The notes under the pieces: generated by a model
The model's input: the letters and a program-made list of their open reading frames with translations, nothing else
Databases searched by the model: none
Told to the model about the DNA's origin: nothing
Position numbers and translations under genes: made by a program
Assembly (NCBI RefSeq): GCF_027409185.1
Contig: NC_084469.1
Location: forward strand, 79,767,918-79,831,917
DNA: 64,000 nt
Reading direction: 5' to 3'
DNA from: Cynocephalus volans
Lineage: Eukaryota > Chordata > Mammalia > Dermoptera > Cynocephalidae
Shown: piece by piece, positions 34,417 through 47,000 of the stretch
Numbering within the stretch: position 1 is the stretch's first letter
Layout: each line of letters starts with the position of its first letter

Positions 34417-34719
34417 AGGTAAGTGAGGACTCGGGACTTGCTAGTTGATTAGATGTAGGGAACTAATGGAAAGAAAGGATCAAGAATGGCTCTTAAGTAC
34501 TTTGCTTGAAAAATGAGTGAATGATGATGACATTTACTCACAGTGCAAAAACTAGGGACAGAAGGAACTTTGCAGCTCCATTCTCCCTGCCTTTCTCTTT
34601 ATTTTCATTTCAATTTTCTTTGTCTCCCTCATCTTTAGCTTTTCAGGGGACACAATTATCACGGGCTACATGTTTACTTTTAAACATGCATTTTTCCCAC
34701 CTAGCTCCTTGTCTGACAT
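34417..34719. other. Unique sequence, no gene recognised
   Basis: No repeat or exon recognised. Confidence 0.4.
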
Positions 34720-35130
34720 TTTAATGACTTTTGCTGGCTTAGCTTTTCATGGGCAGGGCATACAGAAAGAACATATTTTCTGTGCACAGTTTGAGGTTCG
34801 TGCATACTCCCTTAATTTTAATGCCATAGCAACATTCCCTTAACATTTTATTTCTTTGAGACTGGCCCTCATCTGGAAGGGTTCTGGGCCACATTTTCAA
34901 GCAATTTGGAGCCGATCGTCATGAGGCTCCTGAGTTTATGGAGGGAAGGCTAGGAACGCATGCTTGAGTTTATACTCAAATTACTATCCTAAATGACTCC
35001 ATGGGGGGTTTCTTTTAGGGGTCACTGAAAGCCAGAGTGGAATGTTTTTCCTTCTTCACTTTATCCCAGGCCTTGGGGCACGAGAACCATAAATGCAGGT
35101 AATGTGTTTTATAGCCAGATTCTCTAAGTT
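34720..35130. promoter_or_regulatory. Candidate regulatory block, weak
   Basis: Repeat-free, with 'cttaattttaatgccatag' and isolated retained CpGs ('gccgatcgtcatgagg' near 34912, 'ggaacgcatgc' near 34953). Weaker than the blocks at 8730 and 26471. Confidence 0.25.
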
Positions 35131-35524
35131 CATTTTTTTACCTCTCTCCCCACCCCCAGTGATACTCATGAGACGCCACAGAGCTGGGCTGGAGACTCAC
35201 TTCATACAGCCCTGTTTCTGCAAAGGCTAAGAGATTTGGGTGGCTGAGCAACACAGCAGGGTATACCTAAGGAGCATGACTCTTCCTGTTTGTGGCTCAG
35301 CCAGACATGAGTGATTGCTCTAAAGCCCAAAGGAGAGGTTCGAACTGAAAAGGGCTGCTGATAAGGTAGTGAGCTCCCCCATCACTGGAGGTGTTCAAGC
35401 AGTGTCCAGGCAATTGCTTGACAAAGATGTTTGTAATTGCAGCTTTATGTATCTGACAGCATTGAACTATAAACTTTTAAGTTTCCTTATAACAGAATTT
35501 TTCTGAGACTAAACTATCCCTTCA
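35131..35524. other. Unique sequence, no gene recognised
   Basis: No repeat or exon recognised. Confidence 0.4.
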
Positions 35525-35895
35525 TTGTGTCAACACATATTTATTAAGAACCTACCATGGGTCTGGGAATTAGATCCTGCAGATAAAGCAGTGAACAAGA
35601 CAGACATGGACTCCTTGAAGAGCTTTCAGTCTAGTAAGAGTGACAATCATAAGTAATTCACGATGAGCTGATGAAAATAATTGTAGCTATCAAGTATAGG
35701 GTCAGAATCCTTGCTGGTAGTTTTTATATATTATCTCATAGGTGCTTCCAAACCCCATAAAGTCAAACTCCACTTTACAAATGATAAAATGCAGGCACAG
35801 AAAGGTGGCAGAAATTGTCCAAGCTTACACAGCTGTTACCTGTCAAAGCTGGAGCAACAGCTCAGACCTTTGGGTCTCCAAGTTCTAGGCACTTA
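35525..35895 (-). repeat. L2 fragment then MIR SINE, both antisense
   Basis: 35528-35665: 'acatatttattaagaaccta', 'gataaagcagtgaacaagac', 'tccttgaagagctttcagtc' (L2). 35700-35890: 'tatattatctcataggtgct', 'ccactttacaaatgataaaa', 'gtccaagcttacacagctg' (MIR). Confidence 0.75.
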
Positions 35896-36384
35896 ACTGT
35901 CCCTCTGGTTAAGATTCTTCCAAGATCAAGTGAAAGCTCAGGTCCTGAAGGCCCAGCTCTCCGTGTGCTCTACCTCTGTCTTACCTCAAGAAAGGTAAAC
36001 AGTACAGGTCTACTCAACCCTTTTCCCCTCACCCAACATACTAGTCCTCAGAGGCCTTCAAATAAAAGCCATCTCTGCCTTATGCAATTAAGTTTGCCAG
36101 CTCAAAAAAAAAAAAAAATTATAATAGCACATTTTACTTAAAACCTGAGGCTTGATACTTGCCAGATCTCCCACTGTCAGGTTAAAAGCGAATTGGGGGA
36201 AAGAAAAGTTGAGAAGAGTTGGTGAAGTTCCTACTGTGTGCTCAGCCCTTTAAGGGGAGAAGGTTGGGCAGCTGGAGAGTAGTGCATAAGGAAAATAAAA
36301 GATATGCGACCTGCCCTTCACCAACTTAAAACTTCACTGCAGAGATGAGAGAGAATAAGCAGGTGGTAGGCAACAGAGGACCAG
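35896..36384. other. Unique sequence, A-run at 36103-36117
   Basis: No gene recognised; the A-run is not preceded by a recognisable SINE. Confidence 0.4.
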
Positions 36385-36500
36385 GGAAAGGACTAAGACA
36401 CGGCATCTATGATATCTGGATCTCACTGTGTGTCCTTGGACAAGTCCCTTTGCCGCTCTGTGTCTCCAGTTCTTCATCTGTAACAGTGTTTCCCAGTAGA
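36385..36500 (+). repeat. MIR fragment
   Basis: 'ctcactgtgtgtccttggac', 'aagtccctttgccgctctgt', 'gtctccagttcttcatctgt' follow sense MIR. Confidence 0.7.
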
Positions 36501-36789
36501 AGTTCCAGTGATGATGAAAATGTTCTATATCTGCAGTGCTCAATACAGTAGATATTAGCTACATGTGGCTTTGAGCTCATAAAATGTGGTGTGACTGAGG
36601 ACTAGATTTTTAATGTTATGCAATTTTAGTTATTTTTAATTTAAGTAGCCATATGTGGGTAGTGGGTACCATATTGAGCGGCATAAATCGAAGTTAGGAG
36701 TTAGAAGGCTTTGTCTATTCAAAGTAATATATTGGGAGAGAACCTAAGAAATGTGGATTTTGCCTCTGGACTGTCTTGAAATAACATAG

Positions 36790-37035
36790 CGGTAAAACAC
36801 TTGGGGTCTGGAGACAGGGGCCACATCCCAGCTTTAACATGTCTAATTGTGAGGCCCAGGAGAAGTCCCTTAGACTCTCAGTGCCTCAGTTTCCTCATCT
36901 GTCAAATGAGAATACTAATAGCACCTAGTTCACAGGGTTGTGGTAAGAACTAAAGGAGATGTTGGTTGGCACTCTCTCAGAACAGTGCCTGACATCTGGT
37001 AAATGCTCAACAAATGTAGCTGCTTTTTAAGAATT
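36790..37035 (+). repeat. MIR SINE, nearly full
   Basis: 'ggggtctggagacaggggcc', 'gtccctta', 'cagtgcctcagtttcctcat', 'ctgtcaaatgagaatac', 'ttcacagggttgtggtaaga', 'cagtgcctgacatctggtaa' and 'atgctcaacaaatgtagctg' cover almost the whole element. Confidence 0.9.
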
Positions 37036-38744
37036 ATTATTGTTATTATTATTAATGGAATTCAGCATTACTCAATCTTCTGGAATCACACCTTGCCCAC
37101 TAGCAACTCACTCTTCACCAGGGAGCCATCGGAAACCTCTAAAAGCCATCTTCTTGATCGCAGTGGCCAAAGTGCAATGACAAAGAATGAGATCCCAAAG
37201 TCTAAGCAAAGAATGTTTCCCATTTTAATATGTATGGAGAGACTTCTTCTTTCCAGCACCTCACAACACTTGAAAAGAGTTTAACATCTTTACAGCATCA
37301 GCACCCTGGAGATCTTTACCAAAGGAATTAAGATTGTTCTTGGTTTTCCAGATTAAATGGTAAGTGCAAATCAGCGCGATAATGATTCGGGTGACACCTT
37401 CCAATATTTTTGTCTGAAAGATTCTTTTTAAGGCTGTTAACAAAATTCAGATGGGCCTGACAAAGAACACAGAATTTTCTTTTTCTTTCTTTCTTTCCAA
37501 TGCATTTGAGAAGGGAACAAAAAAAAAAATCCTTCAAGTTATGGAAATCCGTTTTTAAGTTGCTTTGGATTCAATTCAGTGTAATGATTAGTATGAGATT
37601 TCTGTGTATGGACAACCCCCTACAGAGTGTCACTGATGTCACCAACTTAGTGTGTGACTGTGGGCAAATGTCCTCTTTTGAGCGCTTCTGTTTCCCCATG
37701 AATACAACAGGGATTTGGACTGGAGGTGTGGAGTGGTTCTTTAAAGGCCGTTTTAGCTCTAAGAGTCTAAGCTTCAATGAAACTCTTTCTTTTCAGATTG
37801 ACAAAATGACCTGGTCATAAAGGACTTGTCATTAACAACACTTTCCTCTCAAGGCCTCAAAATTTATAGATCAGGAATCAAAAACTGCAACACCTCCAGT
37901 GGCCGGGCAGGTCACAGAAATGAGTGAACTGGGCTGGGTAGACAGTATCATGAACTGGAGAACCCACGCCTCATCCACAGGAGGCTATTGCTGTGTGGCT
38001 CCAGCTTATGTCACCACGTGGGAATGCGAGCATTTGTGGACACATCTTCAGCTTTTCCAAGGAACACCTGAAATATGAATTTTTAAGTAAAACATACCTA
38101 TGTTAAATGTTAGCTCAAAGAAATACAAAAACAAAAACAAAACCTGTGGACCAAGCAAAGAATATGTATAGGATAAACTCTGTCTACACCCCTGCCCCTC
38201 CAACACCAGGTGTAGATGGTTGAGCTAAAAGGGCCGGGGTCCAGGACAAATCTTGGAAGGTGATTTTTAGAAGAAATCCAGATAACAGGCTAGTTCTTTT
38301 AATTTGATACTTTCCACTAAAAAAATCAATACAATGACCTTTGACCAAAAACAGTGAAGTCCAACCTGGACTGAAAAACAAAAGCAAACAAGATTCCTGC
38401 TGATTTCTGGGGTTTAGCTCCTCTGTGTTAAGAGTTGACTTTCAGGAGCCCTGTATTACACTTCATCAACTTTCCAGGTAACTAAATTCAAATTTCCCAG
38501 TTATCTTGAATTCCTGGGCAGCAAATCATTCAAGAAATTCCCAATACTGAGTCATAGAATCACTTTCCCAGAAATGTTAGGAAACAAACATCCAAAGCAC
38601 TGTGAGATTCACATCTAAACCATCCTGAAAATGGTGGAAGTTGGGTCACCTTTTACTCCCTACCATAGCAGCCATGTCCTTCCTAGAATTTATCATCATC
38701 TATGATTTAGAAATATTTTGGTTTCCTTGTTTATTTTCTGCATT
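37036..38744. other. Unique sequence with a MIR-like remnant
   Basis: 37640-37725 is weakly MIR-like (gtgtgactgtgggcaaatg, tctgtttccccatgaataca). The rest is unassigned; no exon recognised. Confidence 0.4.
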
Positions 38745-38890
38745 CTCCACCCCACTAAAATGGAAGCTCCATGACAGTAGGGCTCTTGCCTATCTGGTTT
38801 ACATCCATTTCCCCAGCTCCTATAACAGAGCCTAGACCAGTAGGTTTCCAACTGTATATTTGCTAAATAAGAAGTTAATAAATAGCACTG
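38745..38890 (+). repeat. L2 LINE 3' end, sense
   Basis: 'ccaccccactaaaatggaag', 'ctccatgacagtagggctct', 'tttccccagctcctataac' and 'agagcctagaccag' match the L2 3' terminus in sense order. Confidence 0.8.
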
Positions 38891-40484
38891 AGGTTATATT
38901 TCATTGTCTCCAGAAACAGGGAACATATTACTTCCCAAAGCATTTCATTATTTCTTTGGACATTTTTGCCTGATAGAAAGCTATTCTAAAACAAGTCTGA
39001 ATTCAGATGATTTTCATTAGCCTCATTTTATCTTTTGGGGTTACACAAGCTAAGCCTATATTCTTTTTCAGTTCACAGGCTCCAACTCATGGGTTACCGT
39101 GGCTCCTGTTTGTGTTTTTTGTTTTGTTTTGTTTTGTTTTGTTAATCCAGACAAAACATGTTCATTCCTTCATTTTGATCTCTTAAAAGGAGAGAATGAT
39201 GATTGGGGGTAGAAGAGAGATGCGAAGAGGACAGGAGGAAGTCAGTAAATCAGAAATCCTAGTCACAGTGCATGGTTGACAGTCTCACTGGCACTCTTAC
39301 TTTCAGTATGTACTTTAAAGCCAGATGGTCTGGTTTTTCAAAATGTGCATTTCTCAGTCACATTTGGATACACACATTGAAAAATAAGCCTGTATCTTTG
39401 GACCCAGCCACATTTCCATGTGAATACAACAGAAGGATACATTGGTTATGCATTGAGAGAATGTCTTGGGCCCTGCCAACCTTGAGATTCTAGGACTCCA
39501 TGAAGAACACCAACCACTGTGTGTGGGTGTACACACACTCACATGTGAGCTTGACTGTACAGATGGGCTTTTTGCCTAAACACATGGCTCTTAAAATGCC
39601 TTTTAAAAGGTCCAGAGCCAGTGGCCCAGAGCCAGGGAGACATACGCTCAGGAATGGGGTTGCTGTCCTTGAACGACCTATACCCCTTTGGTGTCCTGAA
39701 AATGATTAATCTTTATGGAGTACAGGGCTGTGCTTCCTTTACCTCCCAAGCTTTCTGCTTAACTTAAGCCTGTTAGTTATCTGAAAGAATCTGGATAGAG
39801 TGTAAATTAGGAGGCCCAGCCCTCTCCCAAGGCCTGGACACCAAGCTGCATATCTAACTGGAACCTATGTGCTACTCCAAGACTTTGCACTGGTAAGGTC
39901 CAGTGCCCTAGAAGGGGAAACTTTTAAAGCACTAGAAAGCCAGAGGAGGAGAAAGAGTGAATATGCATGCTATGTGATTAGCTGAGCCTCTACATGAAGT
40001 AGAGTAAAAAAAGCAGCACATATAAGCAGAGCTGGAGACTGTATATGCTTGAATATTAGGCAAGCTTATTTTTCTCTAAAATTATTTCTAGTGTAAGAAG
40101 GAGTTGGATTATATATAAATCTGCTCGAGGTTTCTCATGTCATAAAAGACTCTCTCAAATACTTTATTTTGAACAAACAGTACTATTTCAGGAAAACAAG
40201 TTAGCCTGAAATAACTTCAGCCAGCTGGTTTGAGATGCTAGGAGAGGTCACCTGATACAATCAGTAAAGAAAGGGCAAAGACATTTAAAACACATTTAGT
40301 CATTCTTCCTGAGGGTATGAATTTACAAGAGGAAGTTTTGAATGTTGTTGTACAAGTGCTTTTAAATGATTGGTTCAAAAAGTAATATAGTAAGTTACTA
40401 ATGATGGAGACCATGAACAGAACTTGTGCATTGAGATAAAATTTCCAACAATGGCATCATTCACACATTCAAAATGTGCAGTAT
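38891..40484. other. Unique sequence with a (TTTTG)n run
   Basis: Pentanucleotide run at 39115-39141. No repeat family or exon recognised elsewhere. Confidence 0.4.
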
Positions 40485-41525
40485 TAGACACAAACAAGAA
40501 CGTTTCAAATACAAGAAGATATAACAGCTATAAACATATATGCACCAAATAATAGAGCCCCCAAATTTATGAAGCAATAAATGACAGAAACGAAAGAAAA
40601 ACAGACAATTCAACAATAATAGTTGAGGACTTAAATATTTCACTTTATATAATGGATAGAACAATTAGACAGAAGGTCAACACAGAAGTAGGATATTTGA
40701 ACAGCACTATAAACTAGTAGACCTAACAGACATCTATAGACTATTCCACCCCAAAGCAACAGAACACACATTCTTCTCAAGGACACAAGGAATGTTCTCC
40801 AAAATAGACCATATGTTACATCAAAAAAGAAGTATCCATACCTTTAAAAAGATTTAAATTATACAAAGTATTTTCTTTGATCACAATGAAATTACATTAT
40901 AAATCAATAACAAAAATAAATTTGAAAAAAAATGTATAAATATGTGGAAATTAAACAACACTCTTCTGTCTAAACTGTGCACCAAAAAACAAATCACAAG
41001 GAAAATTTGAAAATACTTTGAGATGAATGCAAATGAAAACACAGCATACCAAAATTAAAGGATATAGCCAAAATAGTGCTTAGAGGGAAATTTGTAGTTG
41101 TAAATTCCTTTTTTTAAAAAAAATCTCAAATCAATAACCTAAGCTTACACCTTGAGAAACTAGGAAAAGAAGAGTAAACTAAACCCAAAGCAAGCAGAAG
41201 GAAATAATAAAGATTAGAGTAAAATTAAATAAAACAGAAATGCAGCAGAGAAAATCAATCAAATCAAAGGTTGGTTCTTTGAAAAGAACGTCAAAATTGA
41301 CAAGCCTTTAGCTAGACTGACCAAGAAAAAAGAAAGAAGATTCAAATTACTAAACCCAGAAATGAATCAGTGGACATTATTACTTACCTTACAGAAAATG
41401 TGCAGTATTCATGCTTTTCATAGACATTGAGAAGCTGATTCTAAAATTTATGTGGAAAGGTAAAGGAACTCAAATAGCCAAAATAACTTTGAAAAAGAAA
41501 AACAAAGTTGGGGGATTGACACTCC
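40485..41525 (+). mobile_element. Old L1M ORF2 fragments, sense
   Basis: Two sense pieces of a decayed L1 ORF2. 40490-41390 covers the endonuclease-to-RT N-terminal region (tataaacatatatgcaccaa, acagacatctatagactatt, gaccatatgttacatcaaaa, ttgacaagcctttagctaga). 41400-41525 comes from further downstream (ctaaaatttatgtggaaagg, aactcaaatagccaaaataa). A deletion joins them near 41395. No open frame survives. Confidence 0.8.
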
Positions 41526-41808
41526 CTGTGTCCCAAAACTCAGCACAGGTGTCAGATTTCGTGTACAGTCATCTCTGATTCCCTCCAATCAGTTTTCAAT
41601 ACCTTTCCTCCAAGTTCCCATAAAAACCTGTACAAACTTGTAGCAGGATACTAACTGCACTGTATTGTGTGACCTGCATCTTGAAAACACAGATGACATC
41701 CTTCCCTCTTGTACCCTCAGAACTCAGCAGAATGTCCAAAACCAAAAAAGATGGCTAATAAATGTTATTTTGAGTGGACAGAGGGATGGATGGATGGATT
41801 ATGACTTT

Positions 41809-41825
41809 AGAATACCTTATCTATG
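41809..41825. repeat. Target-site duplication of the SINE (left)
   Basis: AGAATACCTTATCTATG; 16 of 17 bases match 41969-41985 (AGAATCCCTTATCTATG). Confidence 0.9.
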
Positions 41826-41968
41826 GGCCGAGCCCGTGGCGCACTCGGGAGAGTGCGGCGCTGGGAGCACGGCAACTCTCCCGCCGCGGGTTCGGATCCT
41901 ATATAGGAATGGCCGGTGCCCTCACTGGCTGAGTGCCGGTCACGAAATAGACAAAAAAAAAAAAAAAA
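41826..41968 (+). mobile_element. tRNA-derived SINE, CYN-like (colugo)
   Basis: A ~143-bp monomeric SINE with RNA polymerase III promoter boxes: A box around GTGGCGCACTCGG and B box GGTTCGGATCC. A non-tRNA tail 'aatggccggtgccctcactg' and an A17 run follow. It is bracketed by 17-bp duplications with one mismatch. The tRNA-related part (gtgcggcgctggg..gccgcgggttcggatcc) resembles tRNA-Ile, and the whole resembles CYN SINEs described from colugos as I remember them. The single mismatch in the duplications points to a fairly recent insertion. It encodes no protein and relies on L1 enzymes to move. Confidence 0.85.
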
Positions 41969-41985
41969 AGAATCCCTTATCTATG
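41969..41985. repeat. Target-site duplication of the SINE (right)
   Basis: Directly after the A-run; one mismatch to 41809-41825. Confidence 0.9.
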
Positions 41986-43651
41986 TACAAATGGATGAAG
42001 TAGTGTGGTTTCTTAGATGGTTACCACAGATGGAATACTAGACGGGAAACCAGGAGATCCCCTGCATCCCCCCGCCCCTGATCCAGTTCTACCGTGAAGA
42101 CCCGTATGACTTTTGACAAGTCACCTCCTAGTTCTGATTATCAGAATCATCTGGAAATTTGTGAATTTTAATAGATGATCTAAATGTCATCTAGATATAG
42201 GTCCTATTATCCTAGGACTAAGAGGGTTCTTCTGACTATATCCAGTGCATTTAGCATTTGATGGAATTGGCCTTTTAAAATCTAAATTTAGCAGACCTAT
42301 ACATTAAATCTTTCAAAGTGATCAAACCAACTGTGTATCTAAACATAATACTCTTTCTCAAAACCTTTGCATAAATTAAACTCAGTACCTTTCTAGCTCC
42401 TTAGAAAATTTACATAACACTCAGTCAGCATTCACCACAGTTTTCTGGCATTTATAATTTGTCAGCCACAACAATATCACCCTATAAACTAGCCCTAAAT
42501 TCCATTTTCTGTTACTGATGTGAAAGGACATCATAGATGGAAATTTATGGGGTGCCTTAGATTTGACAGACAATCATGTGGTTATAAGAAAAGGGCAAAG
42601 AGATCTCCTCTGTTATTTGAAATCATGGGTCCTCCTGTAAAACCTGGGTATTGTTTTTAAATGCACCATATCAAAGAAAAGAACTGCTCAGTCCTTTTCT
42701 TTTCTCTCAGTTTCCAAGATATTCTAGCTCAAAACTGGATTATTTCTCAGAACTTTTGTAAACAGAAAAAGAAAATGGCTTGGCCTAATTTAGGAATTAT
42801 AGCTCTTCTTAAATTTTTGACAAAGACACCCACTCGATTTCTCATTCTGACTCCAGCCACAAGAGATTTGACCAGGACTTGACTTTCAACATCTTTGCCT
42901 GGACCAACATGGTGGTTTAAATCTAGTGCTTGGACACAGACACAGACTCTTGAAGTTACTTAATTATCCCATCATTGCAGCAACCAAAAGACTATTACAA
43001 ATCAGTGGGAATGCATTCAGTGAACGGTACAGAAACATTAAAGGATGCCTCTGTATGTATTTGGTTGATGACCTTGGGACATATTTTCATAGTGTTAACT
43101 CCAGCATACAGCCTATGCCAGAAGGCTTGAGAATTTCACTTGTGAGCATAAGGTGAGCTCCCCAGTGCATTCATACCCCAGTGTTCTCCCTGACCAACTG
43201 TGTGCCTGTGTACAAATTAAAGAAGGGAATCTGAACGTCTGACTTCCTGGGAAATTATAAGTCAGAGGGTTTATTAGCACCATCAAGCCTTGATCGCCCA
43301 GAACCATGGAAGGGAGCCATGACCTGGAACCCCAAGTTGTACCGCTACTGCCTTCCCAGCACCTTGGTTGATTCCCCTTCTTCAGTTTTTATCCCATTAC
43401 CCCTTCTGTGCCCATCTCTTTCTCTGGGAGAAAATGGTTTGAGGACTCTAAGAACTAATCCAAGAAATCCATTTTTGTTTTGGAGAGTCATCTGGGAGCA
43501 AAATCTGGATACATCTTAGTATGTCACAGGTCTGGTCAAATGGTGAGATGAATAAATAAAAAAACAGAAGAATAAGTCAGGCGTGGTCTCAGCAGATGGT
43601 GGGGGTGGGGGATAAGGGACAGATAGATTGGATGGGGCACGGCCATAAGTC
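41986..43651. other. Unique sequence, no gene recognised
   Basis: No exon or named repeat recognised; short open frames are at chance level. Confidence 0.4.
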
Positions 43652-43667
43652 TAACACTTCAATCCTT
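43652..43667. repeat. Target-site duplication of L1 copy 2 (left)
   Basis: TAACACTTCAATCCTT, identical to 50048-50063. Directly followed by a T-run (43668-43686), the complement of the poly(A) tail. Confidence 0.93.
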
Positions 43668-43686
43668 TTTTTTTTTTTTTTTTTTT

Positions 43687-43806
43687 GAGGTGATAATTAT
43701 TTTAATTAGCTTGACTGTGGTAATCTTCACAATGCATATGTATATCATACATAACATTGTACAATGTAAATACATACAATTTTTTTTTCCTTTTAACACT
43801 TATTCA
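43687..43806 (-). other. Probable 3' transduction in L1 copy 2 (contains old L1M 3'-end sequence)
   Basis: Between the terminal poly(A) complement and the L1's own A-rich end (complement at 43807-43861) lie about 120 bp absent from copy 1. The segment 'aattagcttgactgtggtaa', 'aatgcatatgtatatcatac', 'acattgtacaatgtaaatac' reads in plus orientation like an old L1M 3' end, opposite to the host L1. On the minus strand an ATTAAA polyadenylation signal (complement TTTAAT at 43701-43706) sits about 15 nt before the tail. This fits read-through to a downstream signal at the source locus. Confidence 0.6.
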
Positions 43807-43918
43807 TTTTTTTTTATTTTTTATTTTTTATTTATTTATTTATTTTTATTATTTTTTTTTTAAATTTTATTTTGTCGATATACATTGTAGCTGATTATTG
43901 CTCCCCATCACCAAAACC

Positions 43919-43948
43919 TCCCTCCCGTCTCCCTCCCCCCTCCCCCCC
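43919..43948 (-). other. G-rich polypurine tract of the L1 3' UTR (potential G-quadruplex)
   Basis: The minus strand carries runs of G7, G6, G3 and two further G3 runs within 30 bases. The equivalent site in copy 1 is 18856-18888. A second G-run plus a CA microsatellite follow at 44010-44077. Such tracts are a general feature of mammalian L1 3' UTRs. Confidence 0.7.
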
Positions 43949-44035
43949 AACAATGTCCTTTCTGTTTGCTTGTCGTATCAACTTCAAATAATTGTGGTTG
44001 TTATATCTTCTCCCCCCCCCCCCACCGGGTTTTTT

Positions 44036-44080
<45 letters not shown>

Positions 44081-44094
44081 TTATATATTAATTT

Positions 44095-47000
44095 TTAGCT
44101 CCCACCAATAAGTGAGAACATGTGGTATTTCTCTTTCTGTGCCTGACTTGTTTCACTTAATATAATTCTCTCAAGGTCCATCCATGTTGTTGCAAATGGC
44201 AGTATTTCATTCGTTTTTATAGCTGAGTAGTATTCCATTGTGTAGATGTACCACATTTTCCGTATCCACTCATCTGATGATGGGCATTTGGGCTGGTTCC
44301 AACTCTTGGCTATTGTAAAGAGTGCTGCGATAAACATTGGGGAACAGGTATACCTTCGACTTGATGATTTCCATTCCTCTGGGTATATTCCCAACAGTGG
44401 GATAGCTGGGTCGTATGGTAGATCTATCTGCAATTGTTTGAGGAACCTCCATACCATTTTCCATAGAGGCTGCACCATTTTGCAGTCCCACCAACAATAT
44501 ATGAGAGTTCCTTTTTCTCTGCAGCCTCGCCAGCATTTATCGTTCATAGTCTTTTGGATTTTAGCCATCCTAACTGGGGTTAGATGGTATCTCAGTGTGG
44601 TTTTGATTTGCATTTCCCAGATGCTGAGTGATGTTGAGCATTTTTTCATATGTCTGTTGGCCATTTGTATATCTTCCTTAGAGAAATGCCTACTTAGCTC
44701 TTTTGCCCATTTTTTAATTGGGTTGCTTGTTTTCTTCTTGTAAAGTTGTTTGAGTTCCTTATATATTCTGGATATTAATCCTTTGTCAGATGTATATTTT
44801 GCAAATATTTTCTCCCACTCTGTTGGTTGTCTTTTAACTCTTTTAATTGTTTCTTTTGCTGTGCAGAAGCTTTTTAGTTTGATATGATCCCATTTGTTTA
44901 TTTTTCCTTTGGTTGCCCGTGCTTTTGGGGTCGTATTCATGAAGTCTGTGCCCAGTCCTATTTCCTGAAGTGTTTCTCCTATGTTTTCTTTGAGAAGTTT
45001 TATTGTTTTAGGGTGTATATTTAAATCCTTAATCCATTTTGAGTTGATTTTAGTATACGGTGAGAGGTATGGATCTAGTTTCATTCTTCTGCATATAGAT
45101 ATCCAGTTATCCCAGCACCATTTGCTGAAGAGGCAGTCCCTTCGCCAGTGAATAGGCTTGGTGCCTTTGTCAAAGATCAGCTGACAGTAAGTGTGTAAGT
45201 TGATTTCTGGATTCTCTAGTCTATTCCATTGGTCAGTGTGTCTGTTTTTAAGCCAGTACCATACTGTTTTGGTTATTATAGCTTTGTAGTATAGCTTAAA
45301 GTCAGGTAGTGTTATGCCTCCAGCTTTATTTTTTTTTTGCTGAGCATTGCTTTGGCTATGCGTGGTCTTTTATTGTTCCATATAAATGTCTGAATAGATT
45401 TTTCCATTTCAGAGAAAAATGTCTTTGGAATTTTGATGGGGATTGCATTAAATTTGTATATCACTTTGGGTAGTATGGACATTTTCACTATGTTGATTCT
45501 TCCAATCCAAGAGCATGGAATATCTTTCCATCTTCTTGTATCCTCTCTAATTTCTCTCAGCAGTGGTTTGTAGTTCTCATTATAGAGATTTTTCACATCC
45601 TTGGTTAACTCAATTCCTAAGTATTTTATTTTTTTGGTGGCTATTGTAAATGGGCAGGCTTTCTTGATTTCTTCTTCTGCATGTTCACTATTGGAGAAAA
45701 GAAATGCTACTGATTTTTGTGTGTTGATTTTGTATCCTGCTACTGTGCTGAAATCATTTATCAATTCCAACAGTTTTTTTGTAGAGGTTTTAGGCTGTTC
45801 GATATATAGGATCATGTCATCTGCAAACAGGGACAGTTTGATTTCATCTTTTCCAATCTGGATGCCCTTTATTTCCTTCTCTTCTCTGATTGCTCTGGCT
45901 AGTACTTCCAACACTATGTTGAATAGGAGTGGTGAGAGTGGGCATCGTGTCTAGTTCCTGTTCTTAAAGGAAAAGCTTTCAGCTTTTCCCCATTCAGGAT
46001 GATATTGGCAGTGGGTTTGTCATATATGGCTTTAATTATGTTGAGATACTTTCCCACTATACATAACTTATAGAGGGTCTTTGTCATGAATGAGTGCTGA
46101 ACTTTATCAAATGCTTTTTCAGCATCTATAGAGATGATCATATGGTCCTTGTGTTTGACTTTATTAATATGGTGTATCACATTTATTGATTTGTGTATGT
46201 TGAACCAACCTTGCATCCCTGGGATGAATCCCACTTGATCGTGATGAATAATTTTTCGTATGTGTTGCTGTATTCTGTTTGCTAGTATTTTAGTGAGGAT
46301 TTTTGCATCTATATTCATCAAGGATATCGGCCTGTAGTTTTCTTTTTTGGTTATATCTTTACCTGGTTTTGGTATCAGGATGATGTTTGCTTCATAGAAT
46401 GAGTTTGGGAGATTTGCGTCCGTTTCAATCTTTTGGAATAGTTTGTAAAGAATCGGTGTCAATTCCTCTTTGAACGTTTGGTAAAATTCTGCTGTGAATC
46501 CATCTGGTCCTGGGCTTTTCTTTGTTGGGAGCCTTCTGATAACAGCTTCAATCGCCTTTATTGTCATTGGTCTGTTCAAATTTTCTATGTCTTCACGGTT
46601 CAGTTTTGGGAGCTTGTGTGTGTCCAGAAATTTATCCATTTCCTCCAGATTTTCAAATTTGTTGGCGTATAGTTGTTTATAGTAGTCTCGAATGATTCTT
46701 TGTATTTCAGATGAATCAGTTGTAATATCGCCTTTTTCATTTCTAATTTTTGTTATTTGAGTCTTCTCTCTTCTTTTTTTTGTTAGCCATGCTAATGGTT
46801 TGTCAATTTTATTTATCTTTTCAAAAAACCAACTTTTTGATTCGTTGATCTTTTGAATTGTCTTTTGGTTTTCAATTTCATTCTGTTCTGGTCTGATCTT
46901 AATGATTTCTTTCCGTCTGCTATCTTTAGGTTTGGATTGTTCTTGTTTTTCTAGTTCTTTAAGGTGAAGTGTTAGGTTGTTCACTTGCCATCTTTCTATT

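Noticed and set aside
41665..42003. 112-codon frame across the SINE
   Set aside because: Created by insertion of the tRNA-derived SINE; includes the A-tail as poly-Lys.
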